From NCBI RefSeq assembly GCF_006345825.1, contig NZ_VCIX01000087.1, positions 186,202-250,201 of the forward strand: a stretch of 64,000 nt of DNA, in the 5' to 3' direction. This document shows positions 44,009 through 52,419 of this stretch, piece by piece (the first letter of the stretch is position 1; each line of letters opens with the position of its first letter). This stretch comes from Paenibacillus paridis. Lineage in GTDB: Bacteria; Bacillota; Bacilli; Paenibacillales; Paenibacillaceae. The position numbers and the translations under genes are program-made. The notes under the pieces were generated by a model, which was not told the origin of the DNA, ran no database searches, and worked only from the letters and a program-made list of their open reading frames with translations.

Positions 44009-46081
44009 TTATGACTGGGATGCGCGTTTCAGAATGCGAACGCTGTACGCGGCAAGCTCAATGCTTTCAGCTACGGCATCGCTCGTCAACAAATCCATAT
44101 AGCTGCGCCCGTCAAGCTTGAGCGCTACCTCATTGCCCGTAAAGTTGGATACAAACACAAAATCACTTGTGCCATCCGTACGCATTTGAGCAGTTACGCC
44201 ATCTGGCAGATCGGTTTCTATTACGCGCTTAATACCCTCTTGCTTCACCAAGGCGGATAGGAAATCGTTCGTGAACACGGCATCGTTGCGGGAAGCTACA
44301 TAATACGCTTTGCCTTCGCCCAACTTGTTAACCGTTAGCGCTGGACGGCCTGCATAGAAATCCTCGCCATAAACCGCAAGCGCCTCCGCGCCTTCAAGAT
44401 GGATAAGATCGCATAGCTCGCGCGCCGTATATTCGCCGCCAAGCCCCAATGAATTGCCGTCGTGCATAACGACGCGATTCGTATCGTGGTCATGCAGCGA
44501 ATCCATTTCCTCCGACCAGATGCCAAGCGTCTTGCGAAGCGGCCCTGGGAAACCGTTCAGGAAGCACAGATCTTTGTCATCCACGATGCCTGTCCAATAG
44601 GTCGCCACAAATGTCCCGCCATTTGCGACAAAACGCTCGATGCGCTCGCCTACGCCCGGACGAACCATATAAAGCATCGGAGCCACGAGCAGCTTGTATT
44701 GATCAAACTCGCATTCCGAATCAATAATATCAACCGGAACGCCAAGATCCCAGAACGGACGGTAGTGGCGTTTGACCGTTTCTTCATAATGAAGGCCGCC
44801 GTTGCGAGGGCCTTGCGAGTCCTTCACTGCCCAGCGGTTCTCCCAGTCGTGAATGATAGCAACCTCCGGCTTCACGGTTGTGCCAACGACCTCGGTTAGC
44901 TTCTCAAGCGCTGAACCCAGCTCCGCTACGTCACGGAAGACGCGTGTATTCTCATGACCGACATGGTCTACGACCGCGCCGTGCAGCTTCTCGCTTGAGC
45001 CTCTGCTCTTGCGCCACTGGAAGTATTGCACCGTATCGGAGCCATGCGCTACCGCTTGCATCGAAGAGAGCATGTGCATGCCTGGGCGCTTCAGCTTGCT
45101 GATCTGCTGCCAATTCGTCATGCTAGGCGTGCTCTCCATAAGCATGAACGGCTTGCCGCCGCCAAGCGAACGGAACACATCATGGTTGAATCCGATCCAA
45201 ACCGCAAGCTCGCTATCGTCTAAGCCGTTGTCATGCCAGGTTGGATAGGCATCCCATGAAATGACATCAAGCAGCTCAGTGAATTTCCAATAGTTGATTG
45301 GCTCGTAATCAAGCATAAAGTTGGTCGTAATCGGAAGCTCGCTGTTCGCTGCGCGAAGCGGCTCAATTTCTTTGGTGCAGAAATCAACCGTTTGATCCGT
45401 GACGAATCTTTTCCAGTCTACATTCTGGCAATGAACCGCATTCTCGCCGCGAGCCGTTGGCGATTCAATCTGGCTCCAATCCGTATACGTATGGCTCCAG
45501 AACGTCGTCCACCATGCATCGTTTAGCGCATCGATCGTTTTATATTTATTTTTCAGCCAGTCGCGGAAAGCTTCCTCACAGTAGGAACAGTGGCATTCGC
45601 CGTTAAGCTCATTTGAAATATGCCAGCCAATCACAGCAGGATGCTGGGAATAACGTTCCGCCAGCTTCGTATTCATGATCTTCACTTTCTCGCGGTAGAC
45701 CGGAGAGCTGAAGCAATGATTGTGGCGGGAACCATGCAGATTGCGAATGCCGTTAGGCGCTACGCGAAGCACTTCTGGATATTTCTGCGACATCCATACC
45801 GGGCGCGCTCCGCTTGGCGTAGCGAGCAGCGCGTAGATGCCGTTAGCCGCAAATTTATCAAGCAGCGTGTCTAGCCAGTCAAAGGTAAATACGCCTTCTT
45901 CTGGCTCAAGCGCCATCCATGCGAAAATCCCAACGGCCATCACGTTGCAATGCGCCAGCTTCATTAGGCGAATATCTTCCTCCAGCACCTCCGGATACTT
46001 CTGCCATTGGTCTGGATTATAATCTGCACCGTGCAGCATTTGCGGTATTTTTCCACTAATCGGGGGGAATTTCAAGCTCAT
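44009..46081 (-). CDS. GH42 beta-galactosidase
   Basis: A 690-residue intracellular glycoside hydrolase (no signal peptide). The TIM barrel (about 10-390) begins MLHGADYNPDQW and has the acid/base Glu158 in HISNELNG and the nucleophile Glu316 in FMLMESTPS. A zinc-binding cysteine set, Cys123 and Cys163/165/168 (GECHCSYCEE), is present as in many GH42 enzymes. The trimerisation domain (about 400-610) and a small C-terminal beta domain follow. It releases galactose from beta-galactosides, possibly from plant galactan fragments. The ATG at 46081 has TGGAGG eight bases upstream. It is divergent from an AraC regulator that probably controls it. Confidence 0.95.
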   Translation of the reverse strand: MSLKFPPISGKIPQMLHGADYNPDQWQKYPEVLEEDIRLMKLAHCNVMAVGIFAWMALEPEEGVFTFDWLDTLLDKFAANGIYALLATPSGARPVWMSQKYPEVLRVAPNGIRNLHGSRHNHCFSSPVYREKVKIMNTKLAERYSQHPAVIGWHISNELNGECHCSYCEEAFRDWLKNKYKTIDALNDAWWTTFWSHTYTDWSQIESPTARGENAVHCQNVDWKRFVTDQTVDFCTKEIEPLRAANSELPITTNFMLDYEPINYWKFTELLDVISWDAYPTWHDNGLDDSELAVWIGFNHDVFRSLGGGKPFMLMESTPSMTNWQQISKLKRPGMHMLSSMQAVAHGSDTVQYFQWRKSRGSSEKLHGAVVDHVGHENTRVFRDVAELGSALEKLTEVVGTTVKPEVAIIHDWENRWAVKDSQGPRNGGLHYEETVKRHYRPFWDLGVPVDIIDSECEFDQYKLLVAPMLYMVRPGVGERIERFVANGGTFVATYWTGIVDDKDLCFLNGFPGPLRKTLGIWSEEMDSLHDHDTNRVVMHDGNSLGLGGEYTARELCDLIHLEGAEALAVYGEDFYAGRPALTVNKLGEGKAYYVASRNDAVFTNDFLSALVKQEGIKRVIETDLPDGVTAQMRTDGTSDFVFVSNFTGNEVALKLDGRSYMDLLTSDAVAESIELAAYSVRILKRASQS

Positions 46082-46202
46082 TTCAACAACCTCCAGTTTC
46101 ATCTTGTATGCAGCCTTCATTGGTTATACTATAATGATATTCATATTATAACTCGTTCATGTGATCAACAATATAATAGTATTTTCGCATATCTTTAAAA
46201 AT
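46082..46202. promoter_or_regulatory. Divergent promoter region of GH42 and its AraC regulator
   Basis: The gap holds ATAATGATATTCATATTAT (about 46131-46149), a near-palindrome rich in TATAAT-like hexamers on both strands. It is a likely operator/promoter overlap for the AraC protein, but individual -35/-10 elements cannot be fixed by eye. Confidence 0.4.
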
Positions 46203-47051
46203 ATGAAACAGGAGGTTATCGTTATCGACACCATGGTATTTCCCACGCTAAGTGAGACGGACACGGCTTTGCCGGTCTATTTGACCAGCATCGGACATTG
46301 GAGCAACCAAGAGTCGATTGACCGGCCAGGCGGTTATCCTCATTTTCAATGGCTTCAGGTGCTGGCTGGTGCTGGCGAGCTTCGTATAGGGGACCAGAAA
46401 ATGACCGTCCGGGCTGGACAAGGCTTCTGCCTTTTTCCAAACGAGCAGCATGAATATTATTCCACCCAGGAGCCTTGGGAAATCATTTGGATGAGCTTTA
46501 GAGGCGATCTGACCGAAACGCTATTTCGGCAGGCTGGCATTACGCAATCGGGTGTTTATTCCACGGCTGATCATGATATGATTGTTACCCATATGAAAAA
46601 TATCTATGCGATGACGCAATCCGGCCGATCCTTTCTCGGACTCGAATGCTCAAAGCTGGTTTACATGTTTTTGCTCGATTTGATGAAGGTTATTCTTGTC
46701 AGCTCACATTCCGTGGAGCAAAATTATTTGAAGCTGCAGCCTGTCCTTCATTATATAGAAGCAAATTATCATGGGCTTATTACAATAAAGGACCTCGCCG
46801 CTTGCATTGATGTCACGCCGCAATATTTATGCTTGCTGTTCAAGAAGGCTTTGAAAATGCGGCCAATGGCGTATGTGAACCGTGAGCGCGTCAATCGCAG
46901 CAAGGAACTCATGTTCCGCGAGAGCGACATCCGCATGCATGAAATCGCCCATCGCGTCGGCTTCGACTCGCCCAGCTATTTCAGCTCCGTTTTTCGGCAG
47001 CTTGAAGGGCTCAGCCCTGAGCAATTCAAGAAGATTCACGGCATGCGCTAA
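46203..47051 (+). CDS. AraC-family regulator with cupin sensor, likely regulator of the GH42 gene
   Basis: A protein of about 282 residues with an AraC-type cupin sensor (about 25-165: WLQVLAGAGELRIGDQKMTV, FCLFPNEQHEY) and a C-terminal AraC DNA-binding domain (about 180-280: IKDLAACIDVTPQYLCLLF, IAHRVGFDSPSYFSSVFRQ). It fits sugar-responsive activators such as those beside galactosidase genes. The start is uncertain: ATG at 46203 gives MKQEV but has no good Shine-Dalgarno, while AGGAGG at 46209-46214 sits 17 bases before the ATG at 46231. It is divergent from the GH42 gene, and the ligand is probably a galactoside. Confidence 0.9.
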   Translation: MKQEVIVIDTMVFPTLSETDTALPVYLTSIGHWSNQESIDRPGGYPHFQWLQVLAGAGELRIGDQKMTVRAGQGFCLFPNEQHEYYSTQEPWEIIWMSFRGDLTETLFRQAGITQSGVYSTADHDMIVTHMKNIYAMTQSGRSFLGLECSKLVYMFLLDLMKVILVSSHSVEQNYLKLQPVLHYIEANYHGLITIKDLAACIDVTPQYLCLLFKKALKMRPMAYVNRERVNRSKELMFRESDIRMHEIAHRVGFDSPSYFSSVFRQLEGLSPEQFKKIHGMR

Positions 47052-47103
47052 CTGCATTGTAATTTGCGCTTGCAGACTATTAACTATATAGAAATGAAAA
47101 ATT

Positions 47104-47166
47104 ACGTTTGGTCGCTGCGCGAGTAGATCATTATTTAAGTTCAACTTAGATTAAGTTCAACTTAGA
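47104..47166 (+). repeat. Truncated dispersed element plus 16-bp direct duplication
   Basis: GGTCGCTGCGCGAGTAGATC (47110-47129) and its flanks copy the left end of the dispersed hairpin element and then break off. TTAAGTTCAACTTAGA is repeated exactly in tandem at 47135-47150 and 47151-47166; its core AAGTTCAACTT is close to the terminal repeat seen in copy 3. Confidence 0.65.
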
Positions 47167-47191
47167 ACAACTTCTTAATGCTTTACGTTTT

Positions 47192-47333
47192 AGTCACTGC
47201 GCAAGTAGATCATTCTTACGATCGCGGTTGCAGCCAGATTCTTTGATTGACTAAGACATGTAAAGGTAAGAATCTGACTGCAAAGGCGAGCACTTCGTTT
47301 CTCCAGAACGATCTTCTCGCTTCGCTTAAACTT
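47192..47333 (+). repeat. Dispersed hairpin element, copy 2
   Basis: Closely similar to 11321-11462. Inner arms TTGCAGCCAGATTCTT and AAGAATCTGACTGCAA pair with one mismatch, and outer arms CTGCGCAAGTAGATC and GATCTTCTCGCTTCGC extend the hairpin. No open reading frame is supported inside. Confidence 0.8.
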
Positions 47334-47361
47334 CAGTTTCGAACACACATCATACCGGTCA

Positions 47362-47813
47362 CTGTAAGAACGCTGGTGCGCTTACAGACCACTAACTAGT
47401 TACTTTCGACGGCTGTAAGAGCATATAGGTGCTTACAGACCAGCAATTAAGCTTGCGCCTCCATCATCAGAGTGCTGTAAGAGCACTGGTGTGCTAACGG
47501 ACCACTAACTAGTTACTTTCGGCGGCTGTAAGAGCATATAGGTGCTTACAGACCAGCAATTTCGCTAGCTCGTCCGTCATCCGGATGCTGTAAGAGCACT
47601 GGTGTGCTAACGGACCACTAACTAGTTACTTTCGGCGGCTATAAGAGCATATAGGTGCTTACAGAGCAGCGATTATGCTTGCTCCCCCATCTTCAGGGTG
47701 CTGTAAGAACGCTGGTGCGCTTACAGACCACGAACTAGTTACTTTCGGCGGCTGTAAGAGCATATAGGTTCTTACAGCCCAACAGACAGACTTGCGAAAC
47801 CGTCGGCTGAGTA
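47362..47813. repeat. Four-unit 113-bp tandem array of alternating hairpins
   Basis: Type A hairpins start at 47362, 47475, 47588 and 47701 and type B hairpins at 47413, 47526, 47639 and 47752, so each type recurs at exactly 113 bp. A1 and A4 read CTGTAAG-N12-CTTACAG with an inner CGC-TGGT-GCG stem; A2 and A3 change both inner arms together to AGCAC-TGGT-GTGCT. B reads CTGTAAGAGCATATAGG followed by TGCTTACAG. The A-B spacer is nearly constant and holds AACTAGTT; the B-A spacer is variable. The array lies in an 855-base gap, 94 bases upstream of the M20 hydrolase gene. Repeats vary outside the stems while pairing is kept, pointing to selection on structure. Confidence 0.9.
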
Positions 47814-47860
47814 CATACGAACTCTGATCCAGCCATTGCGGCTCTCAACTCATGTACTCA
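47808..47860. promoter_or_regulatory. Inverted repeat after the array, before the M20 gene
   Basis: TGAGTACAT (47808-47816) and ATGTACTCA (47852-47860) form a perfect 9-bp inverted repeat with a 35-base interior, ending 46 bases upstream of the M20 start codon. It could be a leader stem or an operator; no T-run follows. Confidence 0.5.
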
Positions 47861-47906
47861 CAGTTGCACCTAAATTATAGCTAAATAACAGGAGGTTGTT
47901 CATAGG

Positions 47907-49091
47907 ATGACACCTAAACAGCTCATCTTTAAAGAAATAGATCACTACGCCGAAGCTTTCCGCATGATCTCACGCGAGGTGGGCAGCCGCCCGGAGCTAG
48001 GGCATGAAGAGTTTTTCGCTTCTGAGCTGCTATGTACGGAGCTGGTCAAATATGGCTTCGAGGTAAAACGTGGCATTTTGGACATCGAAACTTCCTTCAT
48101 CGCCGTTTATGACACAGGCAAGCCAGGGCCTACTGTTGGCCTGTTATGTGAATATGACGCGCTCCCTGACATCGGACATGCCTGCGGGCATCATTTGATC
48201 TGCTCGATGAGCGTAGCCGCGGCTGTCGGATTGAAGGCTGCGCTGCAAGGCAACGGTCTTGGCGGAAAAATCCGCATCTATGGCACGCCTGCGGAAGAAA
48301 CACGCGGCGCCAAAGTGCCAATGGCTGCGGCAGGGTTATTTGACGATTGCGATTTTGCGCTCATGGCGCATCCTTATCATACTTATGAGCGTTCTGGAGA
48401 ATCGCTTGCGCTCGATGCGCTGCAGTTCGAGTATAGGGGACTTGCCACGCATGCTGCCGCTAGCCCCTATGAAGGCATAAATGCGCTCGACGCGGTGCTT
48501 CAGCTGTTCAACAGCGTGAACGCACTTCGCCAGCAGACGCGCAGCGACGCCCGCATTCACGGCATCATCGATAATGGGGGCAAAGCGCCAAATATCATTC
48601 CCGACTATGCATCGGCAAAATTTTATGTCCGTTCCGCTTCCCGTACCTACACGAACGAGCTAACCGCTAAGGTGCTGCGCTGTGCTGAAGGAGCTGCCTT
48701 GCAGACCGGATGTACACTGACGACCAACCATTTTGAATTTTCATATGATGAGCTGTTAACGAATGAGGCCTTATCCGAGCAATTCAATGCGAATCTGATC
48801 GAAGCCGGCATCCCACCGGAACAAATCGAAGTAGGCAAAGACCATGGCTCGCTAGATCTTGGCAATGTATCCGTCCGCTGCCCGGCCATCCATCCCTTTG
48901 TCAAGGTGGTACCAGATCGATTGCTGCTCCATACCGAAGCGTTCCGTGATGCGGCCATGACCGATTACGCACTGGACGGCATGCTCTTCGGCGCCAAGAT
49001 GCTCGCCGCAACGGCTTATGATGTCTTTGCCGACTCAAGCCTGCTCGCCCGTATTCGAACGGAGTTTGAGCAGCAGTTCAAGTCTAGCTAG
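47907..49091 (+). CDS. M20-family metallohydrolase (amidohydrolase/carboxypeptidase type)
   Basis: A 394-residue zinc hydrolase of the M20D group, resembling p-aminobenzoyl-glutamate and N-acyl-amino-acid hydrolases. GLLCEYDALPDIGHACGHH holds metal ligands, GTPAEETRGAK carries the catalytic base Glu, and AHPYHTYERS and GKDHGSLDLGNV follow; the dimerisation lid lies at about 185-300. It probably cleaves an amide bond in a dipeptide or N-acyl amino acid in the cytoplasm. AGGAGG is 11 bases from the ATG. It opens an operon with a ThrE-type exporter pair (37-base gap) and a kinase-like gene, suggesting that the product is an amino acid that is then exported. Confidence 0.9.
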   Translation: MTPKQLIFKEIDHYAEAFRMISREVGSRPELGHEEFFASELLCTELVKYGFEVKRGILDIETSFIAVYDTGKPGPTVGLLCEYDALPDIGHACGHHLICSMSVAAAVGLKAALQGNGLGGKIRIYGTPAEETRGAKVPMAAAGLFDDCDFALMAHPYHTYERSGESLALDALQFEYRGLATHAAASPYEGINALDAVLQLFNSVNALRQQTRSDARIHGIIDNGGKAPNIIPDYASAKFYVRSASRTYTNELTAKVLRCAEGAALQTGCTLTTNHFEFSYDELLTNEALSEQFNANLIEAGIPPEQIEVGKDHGSLDLGNVSVRCPAIHPFVKVVPDRLLLHTEAFRDAAMTDYALDGMLFGAKMLAATAYDVFADSSLLARIRTEFEQQFKSS

Positions 49092-49127
49092 CGACCGTTC
49101 GCACGCTCAAACAAGGGGGCAGCCACC

Positions 49128-49886
49128 ATGGAGAAGAGTATCATCAACAGCCACGAAATTACGCAAATCTGTTTGCTCGCGGGGAAAATCATTTTGCAAA
49201 ACGGCGGTGAAACCTACCGGGTCGAGGATACGATGGTACGCATAGCTGCAGCATACGGCATCGAGAATTCGCACAGCTTCGTTACGCCGACAGGAATTAT
49301 ATTTGCCATTGACGGCTCGTCACAAATGACTAGGCTTATCCGGATTTCCGAACGCTCGACCAATCTGCTCAAAGTCTCCTTAGTGAACGATATCTCCCGG
49401 AAAATAAGCACAGGCACACTTGCGGCAGGCGAGGCTCACCGGCTGCTGCAGGAGATTGATACAAACGCGTTCGTTTATCCCGTTTGGCTAAAAGTTATCG
49501 CAGCTGCTATCGCCAGTGGCTGCTTTCTCATCATGTTTCAGGGAAGCTGGCGCGACTTCCTGCCTGTTCTGTTTATAGGCGGGACAGGCTATCTATTTCT
49601 CATGCAGCTGCACCGAGTTGTACCCATTAAATTTTTCGCTGAATTCATAACCGCCTTGCTTATCGGTACGTTATCTGTTCTATTTGTACATAAAGGCTTA
49701 GGGGTCGACCTCGACAAAATCATAATCGGGTCGGTCATGCCGCTCGTCCCCGGTCTCCATATTACGGCTGCGGTGAGAGACTTAATGGCTGGGCATCTCG
49801 TATCGGGACTGTCCAAGGGAGCTGAAGCCTTCCTCACCGCCTTTGCCATCGGAGCCGGCATCGCTGCCGTGCTTTCCTTCTATTAA
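49128..49886 (+). CDS. Threonine/serine exporter subunit, YjjP-like (ThrE N-terminal part)
   Basis: A 252-residue protein with a cytoplasmic N-terminal domain (1-115, ILQNGGETYRVEDTMVR, HSFVTPTGIIFAIDG) and five to six membrane helices. These are the marks of the ThrE/DUF1212 family, whose E. coli member YjjP pairs with YjjB for dicarboxylate export and whose actinobacterial form exports threonine and serine. Which substrate applies is not decidable here. It is followed after 21 bases by the YjjB-like subunit gene. Confidence 0.9.
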   Translation: MEKSIINSHEITQICLLAGKIILQNGGETYRVEDTMVRIAAAYGIENSHSFVTPTGIIFAIDGSSQMTRLIRISERSTNLLKVSLVNDISRKISTGTLAAGEAHRLLQEIDTNAFVYPVWLKVIAAAIASGCFLIMFQGSWRDFLPVLFIGGTGYLFLMQLHRVVPIKFFAEFITALLIGTLSVLFVHKGLGVDLDKIIIGSVMPLVPGLHITAAVRDLMAGHLVSGLSKGAEAFLTAFAIGAGIAAVLSFY

Positions 49887-49907
49887 TCTAATCGGAGGTG
49901 CATCGCC

Positions 49908-50339
49908 TTGATGATGCTGGAACAGCTATTCACCAGCTTTATAGCGTCGGCAGCCTTCGGCCTCATCTTCAATGTGCCGAAGCGGACGCTAGCCCACTGC
50001 GGGGCAGTCGGCATGATCGGTTGGCTCATTTATATTTGCTGTACCCAACTCGAGCTGGATGCCATACCCGCTACTCTGATCGCCGCTTTTGTCGTGACCG
50101 TCATTAGCCAGCTCTTCTCAAAGCTCTACAAAACACCCATTATCGTCTTTAGCGTATCAGGCATCATTCCGCTCGTTCCCGGTGGTCTGGCCTATGACGC
50201 GATGAGAAATGTTGTGCTTGATCATTATGATATTGCGGTGCAGCTAGCCGTCAAAGCGTTTATGATCTCGGGAGCAATCGCCATCGGCCTTGTTTTCTCT
50301 GAGGTCATTAATCAAATCATTCGGAAATCGGAACGTTAG
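49908..50339 (+). CDS. Threonine/serine exporter subunit, YjjB-like (ThrE C-terminal part)
   Basis: A 143-residue membrane protein with four to five helices and the family motif FSVSGIIPLVPGGLAYDAMR. It supplies the second half of the ThrE exporter, here encoded separately from the YjjP half. The frame starts with TTG at 49908 behind GGAGGT at eight bases; the ATG at 49911 is nearly as good. It ends 54 bases before the phosphotransferase-like gene. Confidence 0.9.
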   Translation: MMMLEQLFTSFIASAAFGLIFNVPKRTLAHCGAVGMIGWLIYICCTQLELDAIPATLIAAFVVTVISQLFSKLYKTPIIVFSVSGIIPLVPGGLAYDAMRNVVLDHYDIAVQLAVKAFMISGAIAIGLVFSEVINQIIRKSER

Positions 50340-50392
50340 CTGCTGGAATCAACGGCATTGGGTCCTAAGATATAAAGCAGGGAGGATTGTTT

Positions 50393-51349
50393 ATGCAAGC
50401 CATTTTCAAGCCAAACGGAGAAATTGACGAAGCCAAAATATGGCGCAGAGAACCCTTGTATAGAGGAATGAACGGCAGCGAGGTTCAACGTATTTTTATG
50501 ACCCCCTCGGCTACCGCTATATACAAACCATTGACGAATAATGAACAGCTTGGCAAAGAAGTATGGGTCTACGAGAATATCCTGCCTGCTCTCCCGCCCG
50601 TATTTCCACAACTGCTTGCACAATCACAGCCAAACCGTTCATCAACCCCATGGCTGCTATTAGAAGACTTGGGACCGCTCAACCATGTTTTTGATGAAAC
50701 GACCGCATCCGCCTTACTGGTTCATGTCGCGCAATGGCATGCACTGCCTACCAGGCATTTGCAGCACGCCCCGCTACGCGGACCAAAGCCTTATGCCGAT
50801 CTGCTTCAAGCCGAGCTATTTCCGGCTGGTACGCCAATGGACAAGCTTGCGGAGCAATGGCCCAGCCTACCTGACTGTATTCTCCACGACATGCTTAGGC
50901 AGTTGCGTGATGCAAGCTTTTCGCTGGATGAGCCCGTACTCTCGCATGGCGATCTTCATCTAGGCAATTACGCGCTCGTTGGCGGACAAGTGAAGGTGCT
51001 GGACTGGGAGCATGCCCATTTGAACAGCCGATACTGGGATTTGTATCATGTTATCGATCTTTCCCACCCGACATTTCCGAAAGAAATGACCATCGCCGTG
51101 CGTGAACAGCTGCTTGACCGCTATTTGCTGCTCACTCAGCCCAACCACACCCCTGCGGCTGCCGCTTCTTTCAAGCGCGGCTATTATTTATATTCATCCT
51201 TGTTTTCACTTTGGATGCTGAAGCTCATTGCTAATGACATTCAAATGGATAAAGGCATCTGGCCGTTGAACCATTTGCAGCAGCAGCTCCATGAAGCCGA
51301 AGCCAACCTCAATCAATGCGTAGTGAGCTTCATGCAAATTCATTCCTGA
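50393..51349 (+). CDS. Aminoglycoside phosphotransferase-like kinase (APH fold)
   Basis: A 318-residue protein with the APH/choline kinase fold: ATP-site Lys in TAIYKPLTN, hinge WLLLEDLG, catalytic loop VLSHGDLHLGNYAL and metal-binding VLDWEHAH. Such proteins phosphorylate small molecules (homoserine, choline, fructosamines, antibiotics); the substrate here is unknown. The ATG at 50393 has GGGAGG seven bases upstream. It is the last gene of the M20/exporter operon and overlaps the convergent LipL-like gene by ten bases at the stop codons. Confidence 0.85.
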   Translation: MQAIFKPNGEIDEAKIWRREPLYRGMNGSEVQRIFMTPSATAIYKPLTNNEQLGKEVWVYENILPALPPVFPQLLAQSQPNRSSTPWLLLEDLGPLNHVFDETTASALLVHVAQWHALPTRHLQHAPLRGPKPYADLLQAELFPAGTPMDKLAEQWPSLPDCILHDMLRQLRDASFSLDEPVLSHGDLHLGNYALVGGQVKVLDWEHAHLNSRYWDLYHVIDLSHPTFPKEMTIAVREQLLDRYLLLTQPNHTPAAAASFKRGYYLYSSLFSLWMLKLIANDIQMDKGIWPLNHLQQQLHEAEANLNQCVVSFMQIHS

Positions 51350-52188
51350 ATGGCATATCTTTCCCGCAGTACTTTGGACATGGCTAAGATCTGTTCGTGG
51401 GTCGGCAGCACAAGCTTCTCTTGCGCTGCTGCCAGTCCATCCTCTGTTTGCTGCGATGTGATGACCTGTTTGATCGCCCGGACGAAAGCCTGTCCCGCGG
51501 TTTCTCCAAGATTGGTCAGCTCCTGCAAGCTGGCCGTGCTCTCATTGGTCACGGCCGGATAATCCAAGCTGTCTGCCCCATGACCCGCTTGCTCATAAAA
51601 CTCCCGCACCTGTTTTGTCCGCTCTTGGCCTGTGCCCTCAGCCACAATAAAGGCTTGCACAATAAAAGCATGGGTCTGGCGCCGCTGCGCGATGCCGCAA
51701 AACTTATAGCCGTTTATGCTCAAATCATATTCTCCCGGGCAGTACGCTCCCCGAATTTCCCCTTTATCAACCTGGCGGCCCGTTTCCTTCAAAGCCTCGC
51801 TGATCAGCCCATACATCCGTTCAAAGTCGTTGTGAAAATGAAATGAGTCTACCGAAGCCTTCGGCATAATTAACGAAATATTGATTACGCCCAAATCCAG
51901 CGGCACCGCAGCACCCCCTGAATTTCGCACCGCTGTCGACCAGCCCTGTGATTGAAGGTAGCGTTCCGCCTCGGCCGCTCCCGGCAGGCGGCTATCCTTT
52001 AAACCCATAACAAAACCGCGGGGGTGCCGCCAAATATGGCAAATCGACGGCCCTCCTTTTCCCGTGCTTCGGCACAGCAGCTCATCCAGCGCAAATGCAT
52101 ACAGCATGTCCGGCTCCGCGAGCTCATTCGTCCGATCAAGAAGCAGGATATCAGCCAGCTCCAAAGCCTTCCATTCTTGCTTGTCCAT
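51340..52188 (-). CDS. lipL: LipL-like octanoyl-[GcvH]:protein N-octanoyltransferase (biotin/lipoate A/B ligase family)
   Basis: A 282-residue BPL_LplA_LipB-fold protein. VRNSGGAAVPLDLGVINISL and the acyl-thioester Cys in GAYCPGEYDLSINGYKFCG match LipL of Bacillus, which moves octanoate from GcvH to E2 subunits in lipoate assembly. LipM and LplJ share the fold, so LipL versus LipM is a likely, not certain, choice. No Shine-Dalgarno stronger than GGAGGGA lies before the ATG. It is a single gene, convergent with the kinase-like gene. Confidence 0.82.
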   Translation of the reverse strand: MDKQEWKALELADILLLDRTNELAEPDMLYAFALDELLCRSTGKGGPSICHIWRHPRGFVMGLKDSRLPGAAEAERYLQSQGWSTAVRNSGGAAVPLDLGVINISLIMPKASVDSFHFHNDFERMYGLISEALKETGRQVDKGEIRGAYCPGEYDLSINGYKFCGIAQRRQTHAFIVQAFIVAEGTGQERTKQVREFYEQAGHGADSLDYPAVTNESTASLQELTNLGETAGQAFVRAIKQVITSQQTEDGLAAAQEKLVLPTHEQILAMSKVLRERYAIQE

Positions 52189-52352
52189 CCCTATCCCTCC
52201 AGCCCTCTCCTGCTGACCTGCCGCATATTGTTCTTTGTTTTATTTTAGCGGTTCGCAAGCAATTCTGCACCCTCTTCCCTCACTTCTGGCAAAATACAAA
52301 TTAACCATTACTGCGTAACGATAATTTTCAAACCGTTATCTCGCTCCCCTTA

Positions 52353-52381
52353 TTGCTAATGGCGAACGCTTTCACTACAAT
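52353..52381 (+). promoter_or_regulatory. Promoter with embedded cre-like site for the AraC gene at 52420
   Basis: TTGCTA (52353-52358), 17 bases, TACAAT (52376-52381). Between them GGCGAACGCTTTCA (52361-52374) reads on the minus strand as TGAAAGCGTTCGCC, a cre-like sequence with two mismatches, so CcpA binding would block this promoter. Confidence 0.6.
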
Positions 52382-52419
52382 AAGGATATTGTCATGCAGC
52401 GCCAAGGGGGAGCTTTATT

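Noticed and set aside
47362..47813. Possible CRISPR array
   Set aside because: Both the hairpins and the sequences between them repeat at 113 bp; there are no unique spacers of 30-40 bases between identical repeats and no cas genes in the window.
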